Shown here: positions 18,937 through 27,597 of the stretch, one piece after another
Numbering within the stretch: position 1 is the first letter of the stretch
How the letters are laid out: each line of letters opens with the position of its first letter
Source: Chelatococcus asaccharovorans
GTDB taxonomy: Bacteria > Pseudomonadota > Alphaproteobacteria > Rhizobiales > Beijerinckiaceae
Reading direction: 5' to 3'
Assembly: GCF_003201475.1 (NCBI RefSeq)
Contig: NZ_QJJK01000002.1
Span: 1 to 64,000 of the forward strand
DNA: 64,000 nucleotides
Notes under the pieces: generated by a model
Database searches by the model: none
The model's input: the letters and a program-made list of their open reading frames with translations, nothing else
What the model was told of the DNA's origin: nothing
Position numbers and translations under genes: made by a program

Positions 18937-19815
18937 ATGTCCCCTATCTCCTCGCCCCTCACCCCTGCGATGGCTCCGCGCGAAACGAGCGGCCTCGTGA
19001 AATTCGCCCGCCGCCTCAAGCGCGAGCCCGGCCTCCTCTGCGGCCTCGCCGTGATGGCGCTGCTCCTCGTCATCGTGGTCGCGCCTGGGCTCTTCACCGC
19101 CCAGTCGCCCTATACCATCAGCATCGATGACGCTTTGCAGCCACCGTCAGACGCGCATCTGTTCGGCACCGACGATACAGGTCGCGACGTCTTCGCCCGC
19201 GTCATCTACGGGGCGCGTGTCACGCTGCTGATCTGCGCCGGCTCGCTTCTGATCGCCGCCCTGATCGGCGGGCTGGTCGGCGCGCTATCCGGATTTTTCG
19301 GCGGCTGGGTTGACCAGATCCTCGGGCGTATCGTCGACGTCGTGCTGAGCTTCCCGCCGATCATTCTCGGCGTCATCATCACCGGCGTGCTCGGCCCGGC
19401 CACATCCAACCTGATCCTCGCGCTCAGCATCATCCATATCCCGATGTTCTTCCGCATCGCGCGGTCAGGCGCGCTGGGGGAGGCCGGCAAGACCTATGTG
19501 GAAGCGGCACGCTGCGTCGGGCTCAATGAAATCACGGTGCTCTACCGGCATGTGCTGCGCAACGTGCTGCCGCTCGTGCTGGTGCAGTACATGGTTCTGT
19601 TCCCGCTGGTCCTGCAGATTCAGGCCGCGCTCGGCTTCCTCGGTCTGGGCGTACAGCCGCCCACGCCCGATTGGGGTGCGATCCTCCAGCAGGGCAAGGA
19701 CACGATCCTGCTGGCCCCGTGGATCTCGCTCTTCCCAGGCATTGCCGTGCTGATCACGGCCTTCGCGCTGATGCTGACGGGACGCGCCCTGCAGCGCAGC
19801 TCCGATCGCCGCTGA
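18937..19815 (+). CDS. ABC transporter permease (DppC-like)
   Basis: Permease of 292 residues. HLFGTDDTGRDVFARVIYG is the DppC/OppC periplasmic motif; six helices follow or precede it, and the EAA loop AARCVGLNEITVLYRHVLRN is intact. The ATG at 18937 has GAGGTG a few bases upstream; a GTG at 18928 is the alternative. No ATPase gene follows: the next gene is a convergent regulator whose stop lies two bases away. The importer must therefore use ATPases encoded elsewhere. Confidence 0.91.
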   Translation: MSPISSPLTPAMAPRETSGLVKFARRLKREPGLLCGLAVMALLLVIVVAPGLFTAQSPYTISIDDALQPPSDAHLFGTDDTGRDVFARVIYGARVTLLICAGSLLIAALIGGLVGALSGFFGGWVDQILGRIVDVVLSFPPIILGVIITGVLGPATSNLILALSIIHIPMFFRIARSGALGEAGKTYVEAARCVGLNEITVLYRHVLRNVLPLVLVQYMVLFPLVLQIQAALGFLGLGVQPPTPDWGAILQQGKDTILLAPWISLFPGIAVLITAFALMLTGRALQRSSDRR

Positions 19816-19817
19816 TG

Positions 19818-20555
19818 TCAGGCGCCGGACACGGAATAGAGGGTGCGCACGAGATAGTCGCGCATCAGTTCCCGGGCGCGGGCGGCATCCCTTGCGCGCA
19901 ACGCGGCGACGATGGCGGCGTTGTCGCGGCAGGCGGTCTCGCGGACGAGGGCCAGCGGACCGGGATGACCGCCCGGGCGACCCCAGCCGGCCGCCCTCCG
20001 CGAAGCGATGATCATCTCGAGCACGCGCGCGATGAAGCGATTGAGCGAGGCCCGCGCGATCGCCAGATGCAGGGCGTATTTCGCTTCCTTATAGGCGATC
20101 CAGGTGTCGGCTGCCTTCATGTCGGCGAGCGCCGCGTCGAAGGCCGCGAAATCCGCCTCGGTGGCACGCTCGACCACGAGGTCGACAAGCGCAGGCTCGA
20201 ACAGGAGGCGTGCCTCGAACAGTTCCGGCAGGGAGAACTCCGGCTCGGCAGGCGCCACGCCGGCGGGCTTCGTGTCGGTCACGAAGGTGCCGCGGCCAAC
20301 CTCGCGGATGATCAGGCCTTCATCCATCAGTTGCGCCATCGTTTTGCGCACCGTGTTGCGGGCCACCCGATACTCCGTCGAAAGCGCCCGCTCGGTCGGC
20401 AACTGCGCCCCCGGCGGAAAACGCCCCTCGGTGATCGAGGACTTGATGCGCGCGTAGAGCGCGCGCGACTCGACCTCGGATCGGGCGCGGACGCCAACTG
20501 TCGGGGGCGACATCTGGTCCTGGCTGGAAACGGCGGTATCGAGCAAGCTCTTCAT
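19818..20555 (-). CDS. GntR-family regulator, FadR subfamily
   Basis: Regulator of 245 residues with a winged HTH at about residues 30-92 (the PPGAQLPTERALSTEYRVARN segment is diagnostic) and a helical C-terminal FCD-type ligand domain with Asp/His residues that usually bind metal and a carboxylate effector. The ATG at 20555 follows AGAGGA almost directly. It is convergent with the importer and divergent from the ThDP enzyme gene, so it could control either or both. Its promoter region carries three 16-nt tandem repeats. Confidence 0.9.
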   Translation of the reverse strand: MKSLLDTAVSSQDQMSPPTVGVRARSEVESRALYARIKSSITEGRFPPGAQLPTERALSTEYRVARNTVRKTMAQLMDEGLIIREVGRGTFVTDTKPAGVAPAEPEFSLPELFEARLLFEPALVDLVVERATEADFAAFDAALADMKAADTWIAYKEAKYALHLAIARASLNRFIARVLEMIIASRRAAGWGRPGGHPGPLALVRETACRDNAAIVAALRARDAARARELMRDYLVRTLYSVSGA

Positions 20556-20580
20556 TCCTCTGTCTGAGAACGGCAACCGG

Positions 20581-20628
20581 AATTTGGGCAAGTATGAATT
20601 TGGGCAAGTGGGAATTTGGGCCATTGAA
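20581..20628. repeat. Three 16-nt tandem repeats before the GntR-type gene
   Basis: AATTTGGGC occurs at 20581, 20597 and 20613, exactly 16 bp apart, and the first two copies extend to AATTTGGGCAAGT. A degenerate copy (AATTGGGCAG) lies at 20644. The block is 26 bp upstream of the regulator start, so it may be an array of binding sites. Confidence 0.7.
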
Positions 20629-20718
20629 ACTCGGCCGAGACGGAATTGGGCAGTGTGTACCATGCCGTCAAATGCCTGCCCTGCGCAAGTCTTGGTCGCC
20701 AACTTGGTAAGGGAGGGG

Positions 20719-20748
20719 TTGTCAATTGGGTCGGAATTGGAGAATAAA
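20719..20748 (+). promoter_or_regulatory. Possible promoter of the ThDP enzyme operon
   Basis: TTGTCA at 20719-20724 is followed after 18 bases by AATAAA at 20743-20748, matching the -35 and -10 boxes at five and four of six positions. It lies about 70 bp upstream of the ATG at 20819. Confidence 0.3.
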
Positions 20749-20818
20749 TGGTTCCTAATTGGTCCATCAAGCGACCCCATTGGCTAGTCCCTGGGGGATC
20801 GCATGCAAGGAGACGCTC

Positions 20819-22585
20819 ATGACGGCTGAAGTCGCCGCGACGGACGGTGCGGCAACACGCCGGTCCGGCGCCGAGATCCTGGTGGATTGTCTGCGCCGGC
20901 AGGACGTTGATCAGGTGTTCTGCGTGCCCGGTGAAAGCTATCTCGCGGTGCTGGACGCCCTGCATGACGTCGCCGACGACGTGCGATTGGTTGTCTGCCG
21001 CCAGGAAGGCGGCGCGGCCAATATGGCCGATGCCTATGGCAAGCTCACCGGCCGGCCTGGCGTGTGCTTTGTCACGCGGGGACCGGGCGCAACCAATGCC
21101 TCGATCGGCGTGCATACGGCCTTCCAGGATTCGACGCCGATGGTCCTGTTCATCGGTCAGGTGGCACGGGGCTTCAAGGACCGCGAGGGCTTCCAGGAGG
21201 TCGATCTCGTCGCGATGTTCCGTCCGCTCGCCAAATGGGCCGCCGAGATCGACGATCCGCGACGCCTCCCGGAATACGTCCATCGCGCTTTCCAGACCGC
21301 CATGGCCGGCCGCCCGGGCCCGGTCGTCCTCGTCCTTCCCGAGGACATGCTGAGCGAACGGGTCGCCGTACCCGTCGACGCGGGCCGGCGCGCGGACCCC
21401 GTTCCGGCCGCGCCGCGGCCGGACCAGATGGAGGCTTTCGCCGCGCTCGTCGCGGAGGCAAAGCGCCCGCTGATGATCCTCGGCGGCGGGGGGTGGACGG
21501 CGAAAGCGCGCGACGACCTGCTTGCCTTCGCCGATCGGGCCCAGGTGCCTATTGCCGCCTCCCTCCGCTGTCAGGACTATGTGCCCAACACGCATCCGCT
21601 CTATGTCGGCCATTTCACCATCGGCGCCGAACCGCAGCTCGTGAAGCGGCTGGCGGAGGCTGATCTCGTCGTCGCCTTCGGGACACGGCTCGGCGAGATG
21701 ACCACGGCGGGCTATCGCCTGCTGACCGCGCCGCGCACGCGCCAGACGCTCGTGCATATCCACGCCGACCCCGAGGAACTCGGCCGCGTCTACCAGGCCG
21801 ACCTGCCGATCAACGCCGGGCTTGCCCCCTTCGCGGCAGCCCTCGCGGCGCTCGACGCAGGGGCCGGCGCGCCCATGCGGCAGGACTGGGTGCAGAGCCT
21901 GAAGGCCGAGCATGATGCGAGCTATGTGCCTTTGCCGAATGCGGGCGCGGTCGATCTCCCGGCGGTGTTCCAGCACCTGCAGAAAGTCCTGCCCGACGAC
22001 ACCATCGTGACCAATGGCGCGGGCAACTATACCGGCTGGGTGCACAAATACTGGCGCTTTTCGGCCTTCCGCTCCCAGCTCGCGCCGACCTCCGGCGCGA
22101 TGGGTTACGGCGTTCCGGCTGCGGTTGCCGCCAAGCTCACCTGCCCCGACCGCACCGTTCTCTCGGTCAATGGCGACGGCTGCTTCCTGATGAACGGCCA
22201 GGAGATGGCGACGGCCGTCCAATATGGCGCGCCCATCATCTATCTCGTCATCAACAACGGCATGTACGGGACGATCCGCATGCATCAGGAGCGCGAATAC
22301 CCAGCCCGTGTCTTCGGCACGGACCTGCACAATCCGGATTTCGCGATGCTCGCGCGCTCCTATGGGCTCGCCGGCCTCCGGGTGGAGCGAACCGAGGATT
22401 TCGCACAGGCCCTCGATACGATCCTTCAAAGCCCGACCGGTGGCCTGATCGAGCTCATCGTGCCGCAGGAGGCGCTCTCCATACGCTCGAGCCTCTCCGC
22501 ACTGCGCGCCGCGGCCCTCGACAGGCAAGCTGCACAGCACAACGCCATAACCCATCCAGCAAGCAACCAGGGGAACCGCCGATGA
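20819..22585 (+). CDS. Thiamine diphosphate-binding enzyme (acetolactate synthase-like)
   Basis: ThDP enzyme of 588 residues with the three usual domains. The catalytic Glu63 is in CRQEGGAA, the central domain follows near residue 200, and the ThDP/Mg motif begins NGDGCFLMNGQEM and ends VINN. The last two residues before the stop overlap the next gene by ATGA. AAGGAGACGCTC precedes the ATG. It is not flanked by a small regulatory subunit, so it is unlikely to be the biosynthetic acetolactate synthase; carboligation or decarboxylation of a catabolic 2-oxoacid is more likely. Confidence 0.9.
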   Translation: MTAEVAATDGAATRRSGAEILVDCLRRQDVDQVFCVPGESYLAVLDALHDVADDVRLVVCRQEGGAANMADAYGKLTGRPGVCFVTRGPGATNASIGVHTAFQDSTPMVLFIGQVARGFKDREGFQEVDLVAMFRPLAKWAAEIDDPRRLPEYVHRAFQTAMAGRPGPVVLVLPEDMLSERVAVPVDAGRRADPVPAAPRPDQMEAFAALVAEAKRPLMILGGGGWTAKARDDLLAFADRAQVPIAASLRCQDYVPNTHPLYVGHFTIGAEPQLVKRLAEADLVVAFGTRLGEMTTAGYRLLTAPRTRQTLVHIHADPEELGRVYQADLPINAGLAPFAAALAALDAGAGAPMRQDWVQSLKAEHDASYVPLPNAGAVDLPAVFQHLQKVLPDDTIVTNGAGNYTGWVHKYWRFSAFRSQLAPTSGAMGYGVPAAVAAKLTCPDRTVLSVNGDGCFLMNGQEMATAVQYGAPIIYLVINNGMYGTIRMHQEREYPARVFGTDLHNPDFAMLARSYGLAGLRVERTEDFAQALDTILQSPTGGLIELIVPQEALSIRSSLSALRAAALDRQAAQHNAITHPASNQGNRR

Positions 22586-23472
22586 CCGACGCGCCGCGCC
22601 TGTGGTCGTCCTTGTCCGCCGACGAGCACGAGTTTCAATACAACCCGCAGAAGGCCTTTCCGCATTTCAAGGACTATCAGGCCGCGCGCGCCGAACCGAA
22701 CCGGAAGGCGCGGGAAGAGCTCGTAGCGCATCGCGACATCGCCTACGGCGACCATCCCCTGCGCAAGCTCGATGTCTATCCCGCCGCGGGTGTCACCGGC
22801 GCCGCGCCCGTCCACGTCTTTTTTCACGGCGGCTACTGGCGGGCGCAGGACAAGGAGAACTTCGCCTTCATCGCCGGCGTGCTGGTGCCGCGCGGCGTGA
22901 CAACCGTCATCGTCAACTACGAGCTCTGCCCGGCTTCCACCCTTGACGGGGTCGTCGACTCCGCGCTCGCGGCGGTGGAATGGACCCACCGCTCGGTTGC
23001 GGATTTCGGCGGTGATCCCGATGCCGTCACCCTCTCGGGGCATTCGGCGGGCGCGCATCTCGGCGCGGAAGTCATCGCCACAGACTGGCGGGCGCGTGGC
23101 ATCGACCCGGCCTTCGTCAGGGGTGCGGTGCTGATCAGCGGCATCTACGATCCCGCCCCGGCGATCGGCACGAGCGTGAATGCCGAGCTCAATCTCGACG
23201 CTGCGATTGCGGCGCGGCACGATGTCGAGCGGCGCGCACCGGTGATCGACTGCCCGGTGTCCATCATCGCGGGCGGCATCGAACCCTGGCACTGGATCGA
23301 CCAGTCGTTCCGCTATGCCCATCATCTCCACAGGCATGGCCGCGATCCGGAGACCCACGTGGTCCCCGGCTACAACCACTTCGATATCATCGGCCAGTAT
23401 CTCGATCCCGAGAGCCCGGTCATGCGGGCCGTGCTGGGGCAGACGCTCGCCGGCAGGAGGCCCGCACAATGA
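22582..23472 (+). CDS. Alpha/beta hydrolase (arylformamidase-like)
   Basis: Serine hydrolase of 296 residues. The oxyanion motif HGGYW is near residue 87 and the nucleophile GHSAG near 153; the catalytic His is probably in YNHFDI close to the C-terminus. The HGGYW motif and overall length match the kynurenine-formamidase-like group, but no tryptophan-catabolism gene is nearby, so the substrate may be another amide or ester. It overlaps both neighbours by four bases, which ties it to the ThDP enzyme and the cupin-like protein. Confidence 0.85.
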   Translation: MTDAPRLWSSLSADEHEFQYNPQKAFPHFKDYQAARAEPNRKAREELVAHRDIAYGDHPLRKLDVYPAAGVTGAAPVHVFFHGGYWRAQDKENFAFIAGVLVPRGVTTVIVNYELCPASTLDGVVDSALAAVEWTHRSVADFGGDPDAVTLSGHSAGAHLGAEVIATDWRARGIDPAFVRGAVLISGIYDPAPAIGTSVNAELNLDAAIAARHDVERRAPVIDCPVSIIAGGIEPWHWIDQSFRYAHHLHRHGRDPETHVVPGYNHFDIIGQYLDPESPVMRAVLGQTLAGRRPAQ

Positions 23473-24122
23473 CCGACAGCCACGCTGATCTGCCGCGCAT
23501 CACGCTCTACGAGTATGATCTCGGTGCAACCCCCGTCGATCTTGCCGCCGGCCCCTATCGTTTCGCCTATGTGGAAACGGGGGCTCTCAGGGTGGAGGAC
23601 GCGAGCGGAGCGCGGACCTGCGCCGCCGACGACGGCCTGTTCCTGACCGGACCGGCGCAGCTCAGCGGCAACGGCCGGATCTGGGTCTATGAAGTGGACC
23701 CCACCGGCGCCGCGTTCAAATGGCATCGCAGCATCATCCTCTCGCATCCCCTCGCGGTCGCCTTCGATGGCCCGTGGCTGATGCGCGCGGACCGGATCGA
23801 GTCGCCCTCGGGCGCCGCAACGCCGCGCCATGGCCATCGCGGGCCGGGGATCCGCCGGCTCGTTTACGGGCGGCTCCTCGCCGAGGTCGGCGATCACTTC
23901 GCTCGCATCGCGGCGGGCCAGGCCTGGTTCGAGACCGGCCATGATCCGGTCATCGGCACCAATATCAGCGACGGCAACAGCGCCTTCGTGCGCGTGATGG
24001 TGCTGCCGGCGGAGCTCGAAGGTGGCAAGAGCTCCTTCATGCCGACGACGCCGGCGGATGCCGGAAAGCCGCGCGCCGTGACGAACCGTCTGTTCGGTGA
24101 ATGTCTCATCCCGCGTTCCTGA
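23469..24122 (+). CDS. Cupin-like hypothetical protein
   Basis: Protein of 217 residues with two beta-rich halves. The second half carries HGHRGPGIRRLVYGRL and AGQAWFETGHDPV, a pattern of spaced His and Gly residues as in cupins, and the first half has a cupin-like turn near residue 40. I cannot assign a reaction. It overlaps the hydrolase stop by four bases, so all three are probably one operon. Confidence 0.65.
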   Translation: MTDSHADLPRITLYEYDLGATPVDLAAGPYRFAYVETGALRVEDASGARTCAADDGLFLTGPAQLSGNGRIWVYEVDPTGAAFKWHRSIILSHPLAVAFDGPWLMRADRIESPSGAATPRHGHRGPGIRRLVYGRLLAEVGDHFARIAAGQAWFETGHDPVIGTNISDGNSAFVRVMVLPAELEGGKSSFMPTTPADAGKPRAVTNRLFGECLIPRS

Positions 24123-24204
24123 TCTCACCTGCCTGAATCTGTGACGGAACCCGTCTTCTCATTACGCCAGAGACAGACCTTCGCTCGCATATTTCTGCAA
24201 GCCA

Positions 24205-24236
24205 CCGATTGCTCTACAAATTTTCCGAGCAATCGG
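24205..24236. promoter_or_regulatory. Perfect dyad overlapping the ribosome site of the LysR-type gene
   Basis: CCGATTGCTC (24205-24214) and GAGCAATCGG (24227-24236) are perfect 10-bp inverted arms around a 12-base AT-rich centre. The right arm ends in the GG of the GGAG that serves the ATG at 24245. As DNA it is a good LysR-type autoregulatory site; as RNA it would hide part of the ribosome site. Confidence 0.6.
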
Positions 24237-24244
24237 AGACGGCC

Positions 24245-25150
24245 ATGGACCTGCGGCAACTCGAGTATTTCCTGCGTGTCGCCCAGCGCGGCAACATCTC
24301 GCTGGCGGCCGCGGAGCTCAATATCACCCAGCCGACGCTGACCAAGAGCATCAGGCTTCTGGAGGATGAGCTCGGGGTCAAGCTGCTCGAGCGGCTGCCG
24401 CGCGGCGTCGCTCTGACGGATGTCGGACTGCGCCTTCTGCGTCATGCCGAGGCGGTGCATGTGCAGGTCAAGGACGCCAGCCGAGAGATCGCCTCTCTTC
24501 GCAGCGGCACTTTCGGTGTCGTCGCCATCGGTGCGGGCCCCGCCTGGTTGCGGCGCAACCTCCCCCAGGCCGTCGCGGAGGTGCTCAAGCAGCATCCCGG
24601 CATCCAGCTGCGCGTCGAGGGCGGGTTCGACGAGGCCTTGTTCCGCGCCTTGCGTGACGGTGAACTGGACTTCGTGGTCGCGGAACTTCCCTCGCCCGAG
24701 GATAGGCGCGACGTCGAAGTCATCCCGCTCACCGCCGATAATCTCGGGGTCGTCTGCCGCGCGGGGCATCCCCTCGCGCGCCGCCGCCGTATTCCCATGC
24801 GCGATCTGCTACCTTTCCCCTGGGTGATGCCGCCGCGCATGACGCGCGCCCATCGCCGCTTCGACGCGCTCTTCGTCGCGCATGATCTGCCGCCGCCGAC
24901 AAGCTCGCTCGAGACCGGCTCGCTCGCCTTCCTCATCAATGTTCTCCTCCATTCCGACGCCCTGACCTTCACCGTGTCGAAATCCCTGTCGACCCGCGAA
25001 GGCAAGGATCTCGTGATGCTGGATGTGCCCGATCTCACCGTGCGACGCGAGGCGGGCATCGTCATCCGGCGCGGCGGCTGGCTCTCGCCGGCGGCGCAGC
25101 ATGTCGCGGACGCGCTCAAGGCGATCTGCGCGACCGAACCCGAGAACTGA
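24245..25150 (+). CDS. LysR-family transcriptional regulator
   Basis: Regulator of 301 residues: N-terminal winged HTH (MDLRQLEYFLRVAQRGNISL and the following ITQPTLTKSIRLLEDELG, residues 1-60), then a substrate-binding effector domain from about residue 90. The ATG at 24245 lies seven bases after GGAG; the frame opens earlier but homologues start at MDLRQLE. It sits between the ThDP-enzyme operon and the sugar importer operon, both on the same strand, and may control either. Confidence 0.92.
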   Translation: MDLRQLEYFLRVAQRGNISLAAAELNITQPTLTKSIRLLEDELGVKLLERLPRGVALTDVGLRLLRHAEAVHVQVKDASREIASLRSGTFGVVAIGAGPAWLRRNLPQAVAEVLKQHPGIQLRVEGGFDEALFRALRDGELDFVVAELPSPEDRRDVEVIPLTADNLGVVCRAGHPLARRRRIPMRDLLPFPWVMPPRMTRAHRRFDALFVAHDLPPPTSSLETGSLAFLINVLLHSDALTFTVSKSLSTREGKDLVMLDVPDLTVRREAGIVIRRGGWLSPAAQHVADALKAICATEPEN

Positions 25151-25272
25151 CCCATTCCTTTTGGCTATGGCTCCGGCATTCGAAGTTGTTTGTGCGCATA
25201 GCGCGGATATGCGACGCTCTCCATCCAAAATAAGTGGCCGCGATGGCGCCGGCCCGCCTTGGGAGGATGTTC

Positions 25273-26625
25273 ATGGACAACAACAGGACCTTCTTGAGCC
25301 GCCGCGACATGCTGGCTGGCGCGGGGGCCGGGATCGCGCTGTCGACGCTGGCGCCGGGCAGCGCAAGGGCCGCGTCGGTTTCCCCGTTCACCATCGTCAT
25401 CAACCAGTCGCCCTGGTTCGACAGTTTCCGCAAGACCGTCGAACTCTACGAGAAGGAAACCGGCAACAAGGTCGAGCTCGACGTCAATCCCTTCGCCGGT
25501 TCGCTCGAGAAGCAGCGCAATTCGGTTCGTGCGGCGAAGGGCCAGTACGACCTGCTGATCATGAATTCGGGCTGGTTCGCCGAGATGTATTTCGGCGGTT
25601 TCGTCGAAGCGATCTCCGACATCGATCCCGGCTTCAAGCTTGATCCGGACGTCTATTCCCTCGGCGAGACGATCTATTTCGATCCGGTGAAGAAGACGAT
25701 GACGAAGAACGGCAAGCTGATGTCGATGCCGATCTCGCCGCTCATTCCCCTTCTTTACTATCGGGGCGATCTCTACAAGGAAGCCGGCCTGAAGGCGCCC
25801 GAAACCTTCGCCGAGCTCGAGGCGAATGCGCGCCGCTTCAACAATCCCCCGCGGATGTATGGCATCGTGCAGCGTGGCGCGCGGGGCCCGCATACGGTCG
25901 CCTATGATTTCTATCCGTATCTCTATGGCTTCGGCGGCTCGATCTTCAAGGATCAGTCGGCCGGCGACTATTCCGTCATGCTCAACGACGAGAAAGGCCG
26001 CGCAGCGCTCGATTACTATCTTCGCCTGGCGCGCGAGGCGGGCCATCCGAAGACCGCCTCGCTCGACCAGGCCGAGGTCATCCAGAACATGGTGACCGGC
26101 AAGGCCGCCCATACCATGATCGTGATCGCGGCATGGTCGCAGATGGACGATCCCGCCAAATCGGCGGTCGTCGACAAGGTCGAATTCGCCCCGACGCCGC
26201 ATGTGCAGGGCGTGCCGACGGCGCCCGGTCTCGGGCATTGGCTCGGCGGCATCGCCCGCAACGTGCCTGATGATCGCAAGCGCGCGGCGGTCGAATTCCT
26301 GCGCTGGTTCCAGACCAAGGACGCGCAGGTGGCGGCGGCCAAGTTCGGTGCCATCCCGATCAATGCCGCGGCTTACCGGGATCCCATTTCCCAGGAACGG
26401 CAGTTCCGCTGGATGAAGCCCCTGGCGGAATCCCTGCCGCATGCGGTGAACATCTACCAGTTCCCGGAGGCCAGCGAGGTCATCGCGATCCTCGAGCTCG
26501 GCCTCAACCGCGCGGTCGCCGGCGAGATCACGTCGGTCGATGCGCTGAACACCATGGCGGATCAGATTGAGACGGTCATGGCGAAGTACAACTACAACAC
26601 CGGCAAGTTGCCGCCGCTGCGCTGA
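25273..26625 (+). CDS. Sugar-type (family 1) extracellular solute-binding protein with Tat signal
   Basis: Binding protein of 450 residues. The N-terminus has a twin-arginine motif (LSRRDMLAG, Arg10-Arg11), a hydrophobic stretch and cleavage probably after SARA near residue 33, so it is exported folded by Tat. The body matches family-1 sugar-binding proteins (SPWFDSFRKTVELYEKETG at 40-58). GGAGG precedes the ATG by about six bases. Ligand unknown; the downstream sulfatase and aldose-epimerase-like protein suggest a modified sugar. Confidence 0.9.
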   Translation: MDNNRTFLSRRDMLAGAGAGIALSTLAPGSARAASVSPFTIVINQSPWFDSFRKTVELYEKETGNKVELDVNPFAGSLEKQRNSVRAAKGQYDLLIMNSGWFAEMYFGGFVEAISDIDPGFKLDPDVYSLGETIYFDPVKKTMTKNGKLMSMPISPLIPLLYYRGDLYKEAGLKAPETFAELEANARRFNNPPRMYGIVQRGARGPHTVAYDFYPYLYGFGGSIFKDQSAGDYSVMLNDEKGRAALDYYLRLAREAGHPKTASLDQAEVIQNMVTGKAAHTMIVIAAWSQMDDPAKSAVVDKVEFAPTPHVQGVPTAPGLGHWLGGIARNVPDDRKRAAVEFLRWFQTKDAQVAAAKFGAIPINAAAYRDPISQERQFRWMKPLAESLPHAVNIYQFPEASEVIAILELGLNRAVAGEITSVDALNTMADQIETVMAKYNYNTGKLPPLR

Positions 26626-26637
26626 GGCCCGTGATCG

Positions 26638-27597
26638 ATGGCCTCACGCAGTCTCGCGATCCCCGCGCCGGATGTCGCACCGCGACATGCCACAAGGTCG
26701 GCCAAGTCTGGTCACGACCGCCATGGCGATGACCGGACCTGGCGCTGGGTGACCTTCGGCCCGGCGCTGGCGTTGATGCTGGCGCTGAGCGTCCTGCCCT
26801 TGGCGAACCTGCTGGTCACGAGTTTCTATGATGTGACCTGGGCGCAGGGCCAGGCCGTCTGGTCGCCGGTCGGTCTCGCGCATTATCTGGCCCTGCCGGG
26901 CGACGAGCTGTTCCGGGCCGGGCTCCGCAACACGCTCATCTTCGCCATAGGCGCGGTGGGCGGGCAAATGGTGATCGGCTTTGCGCTCGCCCTGCTCTGC
27001 AGCCGCGTCGCCCACGGCCGTGTCGTCTACCGCACCATTTTCATCCTGCCGATCCTCATTCCCGGCATCGTCGTCGGCGCCATCTGGAAGCTGATGCTGA
27101 ACTACGATTTCGGCCTCATCAACCAGGCGATCGGCCTGATCGGCCTTGATCCGCGCGACTGGCTCGGCGCGAACGAGACGGCGCTGGCCTCCGTCATCGT
27201 CGTCGACATCTGGCATTGGACGCCTTTCTGCTTTCTCTTGTTTCTCGCGGGCATCGAATCCCTCCCGCAGGATGTCTACGAGGCCGCCCGCGTCGACGGC
27301 GCGAAAGCCTGGCAGGAGCTTGTCTACATCACGCTGCCGATGATGTGGCCCGCCATTCTCGTGACCTTCGCCTTCCGCCTCGTGCTCGCCTTCAAGGTCT
27401 TCGACGAGGTCTATCTGCTGACGAGCGGCGGACCGGGCACAGCGACCGAGGTCGTGAGCTTCACGCTCTACCAGCGCTTCTTCACCGAGGATCGCGTGGG
27501 CTATGGCGCTGCCATGTCGGTCGCCGTGATCTTCATCGTCTCGCTCCTGCTCGTCCTCGCACTGACGACCCGGCGGCGCTCGGAGGCCTCCGCATGA
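26638..27597 (+). CDS. ABC sugar transporter permease (MalF/UgpA-like)
   Basis: Permease of 319 residues with a polar N-terminal tail of about 38 residues, six predicted helices, and the EAA loop EAARVDGAKAWQELVYITLP near residue 220. The downstream permease starts inside its stop codon (ATGA). It follows the binding protein by 12 bp. Confidence 0.92.
   Translation: MASRSLAIPAPDVAPRHATRSAKSGHDRHGDDRTWRWVTFGPALALMLALSVLPLANLLVTSFYDVTWAQGQAVWSPVGLAHYLALPGDELFRAGLRNTLIFAIGAVGGQMVIGFALALLCSRVAHGRVVYRTIFILPILIPGIVVGAIWKLMLNYDFGLINQAIGLIGLDPRDWLGANETALASVIVVDIWHWTPFCFLLFLAGIESLPQDVYEAARVDGAKAWQELVYITLPMMWPAILVTFAFRLVLAFKVFDEVYLLTSGGPGTATEVVSFTLYQRFFTEDRVGYGAAMSVAVIFIVSLLLVLALTTRRRSEASA

Noticed and set aside
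20581-20660. CRISPR-like or iteron origin at the 16-nt repeats
   Set aside because: Only three to four short units, no spacers and no replication gene nearby; promoter repeats fit better.
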